Below are positions 12,186 through 24,255 of a stretch of 64,000 nucleotides of DNA, one piece after another. The number at the start of each line of letters is the position of its first letter. Position 1 is the stretch's first letter. The DNA is from Melastoma dodecandrum (taxonomy: Eukaryota > Streptophyta > Magnoliopsida > Myrtales > Melastomataceae): contig JARUPY010000537.1 in the NCBI GenBank assembly GCA_029817715.1, positions 1,922,001-1,986,000 of the forward strand, written 5' to 3'. Both the position numbers and the translations under genes were made by a program. The notes beneath the pieces are model-generated. The model searched no databases. It was not told the origin of the DNA and worked only from the letters and a program-made list of their open reading frames with translations.

Positions 12186-12646
12186 CGGGCACGGCTAAAC
12201 TCATTCGTACAATAGTTGTGCTTTCAAACTGTTTGGATGAGATTCGTAAAATCATATGAACCGTTTCATACAAATCAATTGGGCTTAAAGTACAAATATG
12301 TAGTTTCGTGCTTTATGAAACAAATACCGTAAGATTATCCCCATGGGGCACCCCAGTGGTTAGGGCATTATAGATTCACTTGATATGTCTCGAGCTTGAA
12401 TCTCAATTGCGGCAACGGGAATTATTACTTATAAAAAAATCTTGTCGATCTTACGATATCCAAGATATTATTTCGTAAAGTACAATACTACACAGTGCAC
12501 TTCATACTTTACGATACAAAAGAGCTCTATGATTCTATGCAGCCCAAACGATTTGTAGGAAACAACTCGTAAGATTTTACGAAACTCATCCGATTAGTAC
12601 GTTACTTTTTTGTACTCACGGGAGTTACCGTGCGGGTGAGTTTACC
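12186..12646. mobile_element. Old terminal-inverted-repeat element (non-autonomous)
   Basis: The left end reads GGGCACGGCTAAACTCATTCGTACAA-like sequence from about 12188. The right end, read on the minus strand, gives CCGCACGGTAACTCCCGTGAGTACAA, an imperfect terminal inverted repeat. The interior contains CGTAAA/TTTACGA words on both strands, as in the clearer element at 26743-27746. A SINE-like sequence interrupts it. No transposase. The class is uncertain but the style is Mutator-like. Confidence 0.4.
12345..12441 (+). mobile_element. tRNA-derived SINE-like insert
   Basis: Begins GGGGCACCCCAGTGGTTAGG, which contains an RNA polymerase III box A-like element. About 35 bp later comes a box B-like GAGCTTGAATCTC (consensus GGTTCGAATCC). 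It ends in a short A-rich tail, TATAAAAAAATC. This layout is that of plant SINEs. It lies inside the 12186-12646 element. No target-site duplication could be confirmed by eye. Confidence 0.5.
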
Positions 12647-15400
12647 TGTGTTCGACAATTCCCTCGTGGTCAGTCAATATGAACCAAAGTTGAGCGAAAG
12701 GCCCTCCTTTCATATCAATTCGATTGATGCATGTCTCGCAATCAATCAATACATAAAAAGGATGGACCAAGACTTTTCACATTTTTGGGTTTTTTGGTCG
12801 ACGGGCCATGTGTTCAATCCAAAATTTCAATCAACGACTTTGCTTTTCCACTTCCTTGTCAATCTGTCTCATTTCAATGGACATATTTTTCAAGACGGTA
12901 TAGGTTCTTAAAAAAACCTTGGCTCTTGATTTTAAATTAAAAAGAAACTATCTAGTAATAGAAATCCTGAGCCACAGATTTAAGTCCATCTATGGATCAA
13001 CGATCCAGAATAAAGACCCAAGGTACGACAAGCCCGGTAAGGAAGTAGCTGCGAAAACACACCATACGAAGGCTTGTTCGGGCGAAGCAGTCACCAAGCG
13101 ACGGGGCTACCAGGCGACACGGGTCAACGAGACGACCAAGCGACAGTCGGTTAGGCAAGCGAGGAAACTCTACGGCGAAGGCTAATGGGCGAACCAGTCG
13201 ACCTGTTAAGGAAGATTCCAGACAATCTTAGGTGGAAGGAAATGTTGCCAAGGTTGATCACAAGGAAAGGAGATATTCCGTCAAGACTGGTAGCAAAGGC
13301 AATTTATAATATTTTATTACCGTGCATACATAGGTCTACCTTGGCATAAATAGTCATCCATAAGCATTGTATAGGACATACTCAAACACGTCAATACCTC
13401 TCTACAAAAGGACATATTTATTTCTCTTTTATCCTTTAAAAGCTCTCATGCGTTCAAGGTCTCTTTGTGCTCCGACATCGACAATGGCATCCGTAAGTGC
13501 TACTGCTTGACGGCTTCTGTCCCTTGCCTTCCCCCCCTCTCTCTTTCTTCATACATTTAGTGACTACACAACAAACCCCCCTGCGGGCACTCGTTGACCC
13601 ATAGTGCCATTTGTATTGGGATGGTGAATATCTCGATTTTAATTTTCTCTAAATTAAAAATGATTTTTTGTTTCTCTATGCTTTCTTCTTTATTTGATTA
13701 TCTTTTAGAAAATCAAAATCTCCATAGTCGGATTGCTTGTAAAATGGATGGTAGAATTGTAAGCATAAAATTTGACCCTAATCGAAATGCATACATTAGT
13801 ATTGGAATGATGAAAAGAGATATATTTTACATCCCAGAGGGGCTATAATTGGGGATACCATTATTACTTGTCTTGTTTAACTTGACAACATGGGTGAATA
13901 TCCCGACATGAGTGGAAAAAATCAATATACTTTTAATGTCAATTCAGGATCAACTAGGACAAAAGTAAAGGATCGATGATATATTTAACTAGATCAATAT
14001 ACTCGATCAACTAGATTTTTTGTGATATATTTAACTATTCAGATTTATTTATATGCATAGATAAATTATTATTAATTATTAAATTCACATTAAATTGTCG
14101 TATCACATCGAGATAATAATTTGGTTTTTACCCTCCCTTTTTTTCTTTTTACAACTTGTTCGAAATACATCACATCAATTCGATTCTAATATTTCCCGAA
14201 GACCGAGCATATTTTGGTCACAACAAAAGAAAGCCATCAGGGACTCGATCAGGGAGAACAACAGTTATCAAGAGCAGCATTTGCATGTCAAATTCTGCCC
14301 GATTCTCGGTTGGAAGATTGAAATAACAAATGAGATGTAGAATTTACATTATTAGATCGGAGCGCCATCTGTTTATGGATGAAGGATAATACATCACTAT
14401 GATTAGAGGAGTTACAACTTTAGGTTGAAACCATCTTTAACGACTTCAATCAAGTTGACTACAAGAGCCTGCATTCAGAGTAGAAAATAAACTTGAAAAA
14501 GTTTTTATGATTTTCTATCAAAGTCTTTCTTTTCCGACACTCAACACACGAGACTTCTCTAGAAACATAGAAGGAACGCTTTGAAAAATAGGTGTGTGAA
14601 GAGGAGAAGAGAGTTGAAGTCACAGTGTACGTTGGTTGCTCATCAACCTGCATCTCATCATGGTAAGTGTTACATGCCTAAGGGCGTGGATGATGAAGGC
14701 GCCGCTCGTGGTCGGCTCCATGAGCAACGTTCGTGAGGGAGACATGAATAAACATGATGATTCGCATAAGGGTGTGTCCGTGAGGAGCCACGAGCTGCCT
14801 AAGGTCATAGACGTGGTGCTACATGAAGAGACGCTATAAAAGGTCGCATTCTTTGGACTGTCGCTTTTGGAAGATCATGTCTATTGTGAAGGAGCGTGCC
14901 TCGTCAAAAGGGGGGGACCCCAAGGGTGGTTACGTTGGGTGCCCCCGAGCCAATATCCCTCTTACATTGTAGTGCTTAATGAAAAGTCCCAGCCTTTATC
15001 AGAAGGCTTGTAAAGTGTATGAAATTATTACTTAGACAAATTCACATTTTGGTTTTCTTGTGTTCAATAAAAAAAATTGATGACCAACGACTTTAATATT
15101 TCCACCTGCTCGTCATTTCACATATATATTTTCTAGTGGGGTCATTATGGTCATTGTCGATTCTTGATTGGATTGGTGAATATGTTTTTCTTTTATATAT
15201 AAAAATCATAAAACAAAATTCTTTGTTCACATTAAAAATTGTTGGTGATATTTTCCAATAAGTTTTTAAAATAATGGAACACACAATTACGTAATTAACT
15301 TTTAGGGGAAATCATCCTAAACATGTCCAATCCCGACTCGATACGATGATTCACGTGGCCTCTTACTGACCGTGTCTTTTTCTCCCTTCTCTTCAGAAAT
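12647..15400. other. Non-coding intergenic DNA, LTR-like patch at 13050-13580
   Basis: No supported gene. From 13050 to 13200 there are repeated GGCGAAC/AAGCGAC words. A pyrimidine-rich patch and a CAAACCCCCCTGCGGGCACTC-like sequence near 13572 recall decayed Gypsy LTR 3' ends, without a partner copy. 14600-14940 is moderately GC-rich with a short ORF lacking any recognisable domain. The rest is AT-rich. Confidence 0.3.
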
Positions 15401-15417
15401 TTCCTTCTAATTTTTGC

Positions 15418-15424
15418 TATAAAA
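15418..15424 (+). promoter_or_regulatory. TATA box of the LRR receptor kinase gene
   Basis: TATAAAA, 71 bp upstream of the ATG at 15495. It is followed by an A/C-rich leader (CAAACCACAACCACGACAAC) typical of a plant 5' UTR. Spacing suggests transcription starting near 15450. Confidence 0.6.
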
Positions 15425-15494
15425 TGAGGAAGAGAAGTGAAAGATTGTCTTTAACTCAAACCACAACCACGACAACTACAGAGAGGCCAAAACG

Positions 15495-18400
15495 ATGATC
15501 AGCTCTTGCAAATTCCCACACATACTGTCCATGACCACATTGCTGATCCTCGTAGCGGTGCACCCGGACTCATCCCCAGCCGCGGCCGTTGCTCCTTCCT
15601 CGGAGGCCTACGCCCTTCTCGAGTGGAAGTCCCAGCTCCCAAACCAGAGCCGAGCTCTCTTGTCCTCGTGGAACGAAAGCAGTACCGCGGACCTTTGTTC
15701 CTGGAAAGGCCTCACCTGCGACGCTTGGCAAAGTGTCACTGGCCTCAACCTTTCCCACGTCGCCATCAATGGCACACTTCAAGGTCTCAATTTCTTATCT
15801 CTGCCCAACTTGACTACGATTGTGTTCAGCAACTGTTCGCTTTCCGGAGGCATTCCCTCTACCATTTCCAACCTTTCCAAGCTGACCACGTTCGACTTGG
15901 GCCTCAATAGTTTTTCCGGTGGCTTTCCAGCTTTCCTCGGATACATAACATCCCTTCAGTACCTCAGTTTGTCAGATAACTACTTCACCGGCACCATTCC
16001 TGGATCCATCGCAACCCTCACCAATCTGACCTACCTAAACCTCAATGCAAACGAATTCTCCGGGGATCTCTCTTTTGTGATCAGACTTATCAGTTCCCTG
16101 CCGCTGCAAAACCTTTTTCTGTCCAACAACAACTTCACCGGCTTTATCCCAAGTTCTATTGGAGAGCTTACCAAGTTAACCCAGTTGTACATCTCAAACA
16201 ATACCCTCTCCGGTTCTATTCCTTCGGAAATAGGCAACATGAGCAACTTGGGAGAACTCAGGCTTGACCAGAACCAATTTCATGGACCCATCCCTTTCGA
16301 GATTGGCAAATTGGGTTCGCTGTGGCAGCTCGATCTCTCCCAAAACTATCTAAATGGTTCGATTCCGAGTGCGGTCAGCAACCTGACCGGTTTGAGCTAC
16401 CTTTACTTGTACGGTAACCAACTCTCTGGGTTGATCCCCCCAGATGTCGGCAACATGCAGTCCCTCTATACATTCCAGCTGCTGAGCAATGAGTTGACTG
16501 GTCCAATCCCACCGACTATAGGCAACATGACCAGCCTGGAATCGATTTACCTGAGCACTAATCGGTTTTCGGGTTCCATCCCGAAAGAAATGGGGAAATT
16601 AGTCAAGCTGAGGGAACTTGTCCTGACGGAGAATCAACTAGATGGCTCTCTTCCTATCGAAGTGAACAATTTGACCTCCGTGACAAGCCTTCAGCTTTCA
16701 AATAACAGCTTTTCTGGTAATCTGCCATCCGATATATGCCAAGGCGGTGCCCTGAAAATATTTGCAGCATTTCACAGTAAGCTCGAAGGACCCTTACCTC
16801 GGAGCCAGAGGAACTGCACCGGCTTAAAAAGGTTAAGGCTTCAAAATAACCAACTCACCGTTCTCTTGTGGGTAGCCTCAGCGTGCTTCCCAACTTGGAT
16901 TACCTTGAACTCAGCAACAACAGATTTCATGGTGACTTGCCATCCATATTCGGTACGTACCAAAGCTTGCAGTCCTTGATAATTTCCAGCACCAATATTT
17001 CAGGGAGGATGCCCCTCGATCTTGGAAATTTGTCTCGGCTCCATAAACTCGACTTATCGGGGAACGATCTAGTCGGGGAAATTCCGATGTATCTCGGTAA
17101 CATGATCTCTCTGATAGAGATCTCACTAGATGGGAACAATTTTGCCGGTCTCATTCCAAGGGAGATTGGTGCACTGTCCGAACTGGCAAATCTCAACCTT
17201 GCCGAGAACAATTTGTACGGAGTGATTCCGAAGGAGCTACAGGAGTGTCGAAAGCTTCTTCAACTAAACTTGAGTGGGAACAATTTTAGCGAGAGCATTC
17301 CGTTCGAAATCGGCAGTCTGAGATCACTACAGGGCCTGGATCTCAGTCGGAATTCTCTCTCGGGCAACATACCCCAACAGCTTGGGAACCTACAGGTCCT
17401 AGAAACGCTGAATCTCTCGCATAACATGCTTTCAGGATCGTTCCCATCCTCAATTTCTGAAATGTCCGCCCTTACATCCATCGACATATCGTATAATCAG
17501 TTAGAGGGACCTCTTCCGAATATTCCAGCATTCAGAAATGCCTCTTTCAATGTTGTTCAAGAGAACAGAGGGCTATGTGGTAATGTCACTGGCCTGCTGC
17601 CCTGCGCATTGACACCAAGCACAAATAAGTCAGGAACGAAGAATGGAAATAACATTTGGTTGTTGATTTGTCTTCCTCTCGGTTGCCTTGTCGTTTTATT
17701 TCTTATATCTGGCGGTTTATGGATCTTCCACCAAAGATCGAAGAGAGGAAGGAACGAGACAGAGGAAACAGGAACTGGATCAATGTGGGCGATATGGAGC
17801 AATGATGGAACCAGTGCATACAAGAGCATCATAGAAAACACAGAGAACTTTGACCAAAAGTATTGCATTGGGGCTGGAGGTCAAGGAATGGTTTACAAAG
17901 TGAGATTGTCGACTGGTCAGATTGTAGCAATCAAGAAGCTTAACGAGAAACCGGATGTAGATACCCTGACCCGAAAAGCATTTGAAAGGGAGATACATGC
18001 CTTGACAGAAGTTCGACATCGTAACATCATCAGACTCCATGGGTTCTGTTCGAATTATCAGCATTCCTTCCTAGTTTATGAATTCTTGGAGTCTGGAAGT
18101 TTGGAGAGCTTGTTGAAAAATAATGGTAAAGTTGGACAGTTCGGCTGGGTTGAGAGAATGAAGGTGATTAGAGGAATCGCAAATGGTTTATTGTATTTGC
18201 ATCATGAATGCAGCCCTCCCATCATCCACAGAGACATATCAAGCAAGAATATACTGCTCGACGATGAGTACGAAGCTCATATCTCGGATTTTGGTACAGC
18301 CAAGGTTCTGAAGCCTAATTCATCTAACTGTACCTCATTTGCCGGAACATATGGATATGCTGCACCCGGTATGTAGTTTCTTGTCGTAACCCTGTCCTCA

Positions 18401-18846
18401 CCGAGTTTACCAACAACTGTCTTATAATTTTTTTTATTTCCTTCAATCTGACTACTACAGAGCTGGCATACACGATGCAAGTGACAGCAAAGAACGATGT
18501 TTACAGCTTCGGAGTGATCATATTGGAGGTGATTATGGGGAAGCATCCAGGTGATTTCATCTATTCCTCTTCCCAGTCTGGGACGTCCCACTCTGCAGTG
18601 CAGCACTTACTCCTGAAGAACGTATTGGATGAAAGGATTCCATATCCCACCGAAGAAGAGCTGGAAGAAGTCTGCTCCATGTTGAAGACTGCCTTCTCAT
18701 GTTTATGCCCGAAACCCGAGAACAGGCCCGACATGCGGGAGGCTTATAAGGGAATTTCCTCTCAGAAAAAGCTCAACTTTGGTCTGATTACGAAAGATGT
18801 GAAGCTCTGTGAGTTGTTCGATTTCGAAGGCATGTTGAGGAACTGA
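15495..18846 (+). pseudogene. LRR receptor-like kinase (MIK2/At1g35710-like), broken by a one-base frameshift
   Basis: A signal peptide (about 1-28) precedes an N-terminal LRR cap with EAYALLEWKSQL. About 20 plant-type extracellular LRRs (LxxNxLSGxIP) run to about 17570. A hydrophobic membrane span follows at about 17655-17720, then a cytosolic kinase. The kinase has the glycine loop GAGGQG, the VAIKKL lysine, HRDIS, DFG and APE, so it is an RD kinase with catalytic residues intact. A 92-bp GT-AG intron (18369-18460) splits the APE Glu codon in phase, a position normal for this subfamily. The two halves lie in different frames and switch near 16860, where one base appears missing in an LRR. 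The first frame then stops at 16979. Close relatives perceive cell-wall or peptide signals at the plasma membrane. Everything else is well kept, so the break is recent or an assembly error. Confidence 0.85.
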
Positions 18847-18849
18847 TCC

Positions 18850-19590
18850 TCCGTATGGCATGGTCTGTTTAAGAAAAGGTCGGGGAATGACATGACGGTG
18901 ATTGTATTTTTCCTGAATAATTGATAGTAGTTTACACAAAAAACGGCCTTACAAAAAGAAAATCAAACGAGTCCTCAGTAGAGATTAGCATCGCATCTGA
19001 GTAAAATCCGAAACCGGCTAAAACCGATGTCATGGGGTCGATATCGAAACATGAAGGTAATAGGTGCTAAGTGAAGGGTCATGGCTGAAATACCGTATCC
19101 GGGATTTCCGTGAGTTCGTGAAGCAGGGTGTGAGGTGGAGGCCCAGTGCAACGACGAAGTGGATTGTGCGTGGGCTAAGCATATCCCAAAATCTACACAT
19201 AGGCCCAAGAGGAGATGAAGACAAAATTAGTTACCTACGGACAACGTGGGACAACGTCCTCAGGCTACAACAAATCCCAAATAGTTGTGAGCAACTTCTA
19301 CAAAATCTGCTGTTAATAGCATATATATGAAATATGTACAAGTTCATCAAAATCAATATAAGAAAAACACTCCCTCCGCTTTTCTCTTCTTCTTCTTCTT
19401 CCTTGTCTAGCTTTCCTTCTTCTTCCTATCATTCTCACGTTGTTTAACCTTGAACTTCCTCGCGAAATAAGTTTGGCATATTCTTGACAGGTTTTCGAAC
19501 AGACCGTCGGGTGGTTCAATAGTTAACTTTTGTTCTTGTTGCCTTTTCATCTATGTCAAGTAAAGTCCACTTCAATATGCTAATAGGGCA
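18850..19590. other. Non-coding 3' flank of the receptor kinase gene
   Basis: No gene is supported. A CTTCTTCTTCTTC pyrimidine tract lies at about 19380-19435. ORFs of 60-90 codons at 18975-19330 occur on both strands with no domain signature. Confidence 0.4.
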
Positions 19591-21390
19591 TTCCTAATAG
19601 GCAGTGATTGGTTCATAGGTTTGTGAGGAGGAATTTAAGTGCTTTGAAAGGATTCCAGGACAATATTTGAGTTCATTTGGTTGTCTTCCTATGGAAAGGA
19701 AATTTAGGTCAAAAAAGCTGTGGGAATTAGCAAAAAACTTTTGTATAACTATACGGTAAAGACAGGTTTCTGTAAGACAAAACGTATGAATATATTGTGA
19801 TTTGTTTGACAAACACAAAGCTTTTATAGTGGTTCCACAACTTGCTTACATCCACTCTTCACCTAGAATTTGGATGATATTCACTCAGACGTAACTTAAT
19901 AAAGATTACAGAAGGTGATACACAATCGACCTTTTATATCACAGGTCATAGGGTTCTGCACCATAGAAGACTGAGTTGCGAAGCACAGACCAGAAGGTTT
20001 TGTATCAAAGATGTCAACCTCTACAACACAGACTACAAGGTTCAATACCAAAGGTAGCTTGGTTTCACAGCACAGATAGTAAGATTTTGACCAAAAGTGT
20101 CAACCCTCTACAGCCACAGATCATAAGGTTACAAGTGACTAATTTTCAAAGCACATACCGTAAGTTTCTGTACTACAGTGATTCAGTACATGGCGAACTC
20201 CATGCAAGCATGTAGCAAAGCTTACGCAAGCACGCAACAAGCCCTATGCAAGCACGCGGTGAACCTCACGCAAGCAGACAGTAGCCTCTGTCCTAGGTTC
20301 CTGCATACACAGAACGTTACACCACAGAAGCTGGTCAATCCGTCACCTTCTGTGCTCCCAAGGTTCTGCCCTTCTCTCCGGCCCACTGCACGTTGGTCAA
20401 GCCATCCTCCAGCCGCACGTTTACCACCAATGTCTCCTGCAGATTCCCAATCGAGTCCCTCGTTGCCTCCGAGTCACTCTCCTAAAAAACTTCACCAACG
20501 ATGAAGCCTTCTGTAGCTAACGTCCCTCGTGCTCTCTGGATTTTAGAACAATAAAAATTATCTAGAGAAAGTGGCTGGATTATCTTATTTATACAAGAAA
20601 GTCTAGGCTTAAGCATAGAAGGTAATCAGAAAATCAGTGTTCTGCAATGAGAGACAATAAAAGATTAAATTAGATTACAATATATTATTAACAAAAACAT
20701 CACAGTAGCTATATATTCTTTAATAAACATATCTTATCAAAATGATAGTTATTTAATGATTGTTTCCACGAATATTGAGTTATAGAAGGCTCTAACTGAA
20801 TCTGGCAAGTAACCTTCTACGAATTGAAATAATCAAATGTTAACTTCCATAATTATTAAAATTGATACCATTATGTTCAAGATACATAATTGAATGTATT
20901 TAGACATATGACATGGATGGACATATCAAATAACGGTTCATAGGTGGTCGGATCGATCCAGAGAAGGTTAGAGACAACCTTGCAAAACCTTGTCACAAAT
21001 AGAAGATTATATTTCCTTCCATAGGAAATATAATTCTTATTGGAATTTTTTGGAAACGTAATTCATTAAATCTGATCAGATTAAATCTTGATCAAATACT
21101 TTTTATTTCGTAATTAAATAATCATTTAATTATAAAAATATTTCTTATAGAAAGTTCTCAACGTGAGTATCTTTTGTAGTATAGGTGTTTGATTTCTGTT
21201 AAACAGAAGGTCAAGGCCCATCATCAAAACTTATTCAACAGTATCCTTATTCACAAGGAGATGAACTGTATATGTTTTTTAAATTCGCAGTTCTTATGAA
21301 CTATTCCCAGATGGGAGATCTAGGTCAAATGTTTGATGTCCTTATTACTGAGTGTTGGAAGCATTTGATATGTAGAGAGAGCGAGAGGAT
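19591..21390. other. Decayed repeat DNA
   Basis: No gene. The CTTTTATAGTGGTTC … TACATCCACTC block (19820-19862) resembles the one at 9500-9560. 19975-20160 holds several loose copies of a CACAGACxAxAAGGTT word. 20205-20280 has four ACGCAAGCA-like words in 70 bp, which make a spurious 108-codon ORF. 20560-21360 is AT-rich and featureless. Confidence 0.35.
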
Positions 21391-21395
21391 AGAAC

Positions 21396-21503
21396 ATGGC
21401 CGATTCCATTTCTAGTTCCATGGTAATGATGCCCCAACCGTATTACTTCCTTCTCCTTTTCATGCTTCTGTCTACTCCCGTGGAGACAGGCTACCACGGC
21501 TAA
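21396..21503 (+). other. Orphan short ORF resembling a signal peptide
   Basis: A 35-codon ORF begins MADSISSSMV and continues into a hydrophobic stretch (YYFLLLFMLLSTPV) before a TAA stop. It looks like a secretory signal peptide cut off at the cleavage region, as in a decapitated first exon. It is preceded by a purine-rich leader (GAGAGAGCGAGAGG). No continuing exon was recognised in the next kilobase. It may be chance. Confidence 0.25.
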
Positions 21504-22089
21504 CAATAAGGGAGGGTTGTGATGTAAGACGGACTGCGCAAGACTAAGCAGGGGACTAGATGAGAAGAGTGACTAAGAGGGGCATTACCTTCGCTCTGTT
21601 AGAACGGTCGAGTTGAGTCCTCGACTCGAGAAGATAAGAACACTCACCTTGAGATCAGTCAAAATTGAGTTCATCCTACTCGAGATATGCTCAACTTGCA
21701 AACACTTCCACGGACCCATGTACTTATGGGATTCTTGTATAATGGCCTCAAAATTTCTGTAATTGTCTTATTAGACTTGCTGTGGGTCAGCAAAATGACT
21801 TTGCGGGTTTTCTAAAAAAAATGGGCCTAGATTTTTGGACTTTTTATAATTAGGCCCAAGATTTCTGCCATTTCAACAATCCGGAAGCGTGTTCGATGGC
21901 GATCAGATACAGAAAATCGAATCGAAATCGAACTCCATGTTCGTATGCCAGATATTCAACGTATTTGGTAGTCGACTCTCAATAGTCCATTCAGCCTCTC
22001 GAATGGCAACTTGTAGCCAAAACAAATTATAAACTATCCTCTGTCGACATCTTTCATATAGATCCCCAAATTATGAATTACCTCAATTG

Positions 22090-22815
22090 GAGTTGTCTTA
22101 TGTACCAATGTTGCAGCCCGTGGGTTGGACGTCCTTCGTGTCGATCGCATTGTTCAGAATGATCCTCCGCAAAATCCAAATGTCTTTATACACATAGTTG
22201 GGCGTATTGCTAAGTTGGGGAAACAAGGAAATGCCATCGTGTTTCTATTGCCCAAAGAGGAAGCATATGTTCAATTCTTTTACTTGATGAGGGTTCTTCT
22301 CCAGCAAAGGACGTGCTTAGGGAGTGGCTTCAGTGTCGTACCGGAGATGCAATTGGCTGCCACAAAGGACCGGAGAGTGATTGAAAAGGGAGTCAAGGCT
22401 TTTGTGTCGCTTGTTCTTGCTTACAAGGAATGCCATACATTCTTTTATTTTCAGGTGGAAAGAACCGACAATCGGAAAAGTGGCAATGGGATTTGGTTTA
22501 TTGCATCTTCCAGGGATGCCTGAAGTAAAGCCTCCAATTTTTCCATTAAGAGCTTCACCGCCATCAACAACATTACTGGCGAAGGACAAATTCCGAGAGA
22601 AGCAGAAGCAAAAGAGCTTGCTAGTAAAAGCAAAGCAAAGAAGGAAGATCCTAAATCCGACCAGCCTAAGAAGGACCCGGCGACGGTACCTCGACTGAGG
22701 AGGAATAAGACAGCAATACAAAGATGCGCCGTTCACTGGCGAAGATCGAGACGAATTGGATCGGGATTATCGTCCTCGGAAGAAGTTAAAGAAAGGAGCC
22801 ATCAACTTCAAATGG
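22090..22815 (+). pseudogene. DEAD-box RNA helicase 18 (RH18/Spb4-like) processed pseudogene fragment
   Basis: The translation matches the C-terminal part of plant DEAD-box helicase 18 as I know it. It begins at the motif V region (CTNVAARGLD). It then runs through motif VI in altered form (HIVGRIAKLGKQG, normally HRxGRTAR), FLLPKEEAYV and the IFRWKE…MGFGLLHLP segment. A Lys-rich tail with a KKLKKGAI-like end finishes it. The reading frame shifts near 22440 and again after a stop at 22698. The motif VI arginines are lost. Domains that several exons would encode run on without introns, which points to a retrocopy. The helicase core N-terminal to motif V is absent. Functional homologues act in ribosome biogenesis in the nucleolus; this copy cannot. 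Confidence 0.75.
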
Positions 22816-22828
22816 AGTTTTTGCAGAA

Positions 22829-23160
22829 TCAACAAGTTTCTTCCGACCAAATCATTCCATGGCGTGAACCCACCTTGAATTGCCTGGTTGCACAAGGATA
22901 CGTTAGCACCTCCTCATCGTACTCATCCTCATACCCATCCTTGTCGTCGTCGCTGCTTCCCTCGTTGTTGTAGTCGATGCTTCCTCCGTCGTCTTCATCT
23001 TCTTGGTTGCCCTCTTCCATGACTACGTCCTCTTCTCCATCGTCACCATCGTCCTCATCCTGGCTATTGTCTTCCTCATTCTCGTTGCTACCGTCATCGT
23101 CTTATTCTTTATCACCATTTTCTTTGGCATCCTTTAACTCAACGTCACTGTAGTCAACAT
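22829..23160 (-). pseudogene. Asp/Glu-rich coding remnant
   Basis: On the minus strand a strongly acidic stretch (EEGNQEDEDDGGSIDY and similar, then DDDKDGYEDEYDEE) spans about 22890-23100. Related acidic codons continue upstream to about 23160 across a stop. The plus strand reads as TCGTCATCC-type repeats, so low-complexity drift could produce this. No family was recognised. It directly follows the helicase pseudogene but on the other strand. Confidence 0.3.
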
Positions 23161-24255
23161 CATCAATACGTTTATTCGTCTTACAAAGTCCAACCAAAAG
23201 CCAGTTGCGGCAGCAGGTCAAACAAAATCCCACGTTAATGGCAGAGGAGGACAACAAAGAAGAACGAGGCAATCCCATTTGGAGAAACAAAAGGCAAACT
23301 TGCAAAACAATTTCTCGACCTGACTCCAAAGCCAACACAGCACTCAATCGTGCATCAATTATATGGAAACAACAGACCAAAATAAGAAGCATGTAAGATA
23401 TTCTGTTATACCCAATCAGCACTCCAAGGAGTAATCCGTGATCTTACCTCCACGGCAACGCTCAACGGCTCCCCACGATGACTCCCCCGATTCCCCGATA
23501 TTTTCGGAAAGGGAAGTTTTTCCTGGGAGACGGAGAGACACAATTAGACCTTTAGACTTTCCTTCCGCCGCCTGCGAACCATTCCCAGCGACTCTAAGGT
23601 AGGTCCAACAACCAAAGCTTGAAGGAATCCCCCGGCTGTCAACTTGAACTGGACCAAAGCTCCTGTAGTAACAACTTACGGTTCTCCAGTCACGACGGAC
23701 ATCAGTGGAGCCCAGACCAACGGCAGCGACAAACCCCAAGCCTTGACGCTCTTACTCCTCGTCGTCAAAGCCTGAAACTTCTCGCGGCAGCACGTCGGCA
23801 CCGCGAGAAGCCATCTTGTTTTCTGATCTATTGATTGCTTCTACAGGATGAATAGGGACAAGAGGAAAGAAATCCCCAGCAACAGCGCCACCTCTTAGCT
23901 TTGGAGGTTGACGATACAGTGGCAGACCATATGTCTTCCATCTCTATCGACTTCGCCACCCATTTTCCCATTCCGGTTTCGGCGTCAAACCAACAATCAG
24001 ATGCACACTAGACCCGTCTTCAGCAACCTGAGTGGGCGCTCTGCCACCATCGCCATCGACGGTGTTATTCAACCCCTGAGCCTACGACCGGGATCTCTAA
24101 AGATCAGATCAAACCTCACGGTTCCAGATGGATGCTCCAACAAGGTAACAGATATCCAGCAGCGATAACCCAGCCTCTCCGACAATCCCGAGTCCAGCAG
24201 CAGCAAACCCTCTTCATTCGGATGTCCTCTCCGGCAACGGCGTCTTTAAATCCTA
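23161..24255. other. Coding-like composition, no recognised gene
   Basis: Balanced GC content and several overlapping ORFs of 60-107 codons occur on both strands (for example minus 23416-23739, plus 23908-24168). None shows a domain, signal peptide or splice context that I can defend. It may be the remains of a gene or of the retroelement that brought in the neighbouring helicase retrocopy. Confidence 0.3.

Noticed and set aside
20178..20504. 108-codon Ser/Pro/Gln-rich ORF
   Set aside because: It is made by ACGCAAGCA-type repeats and decayed LTR-like sequence.
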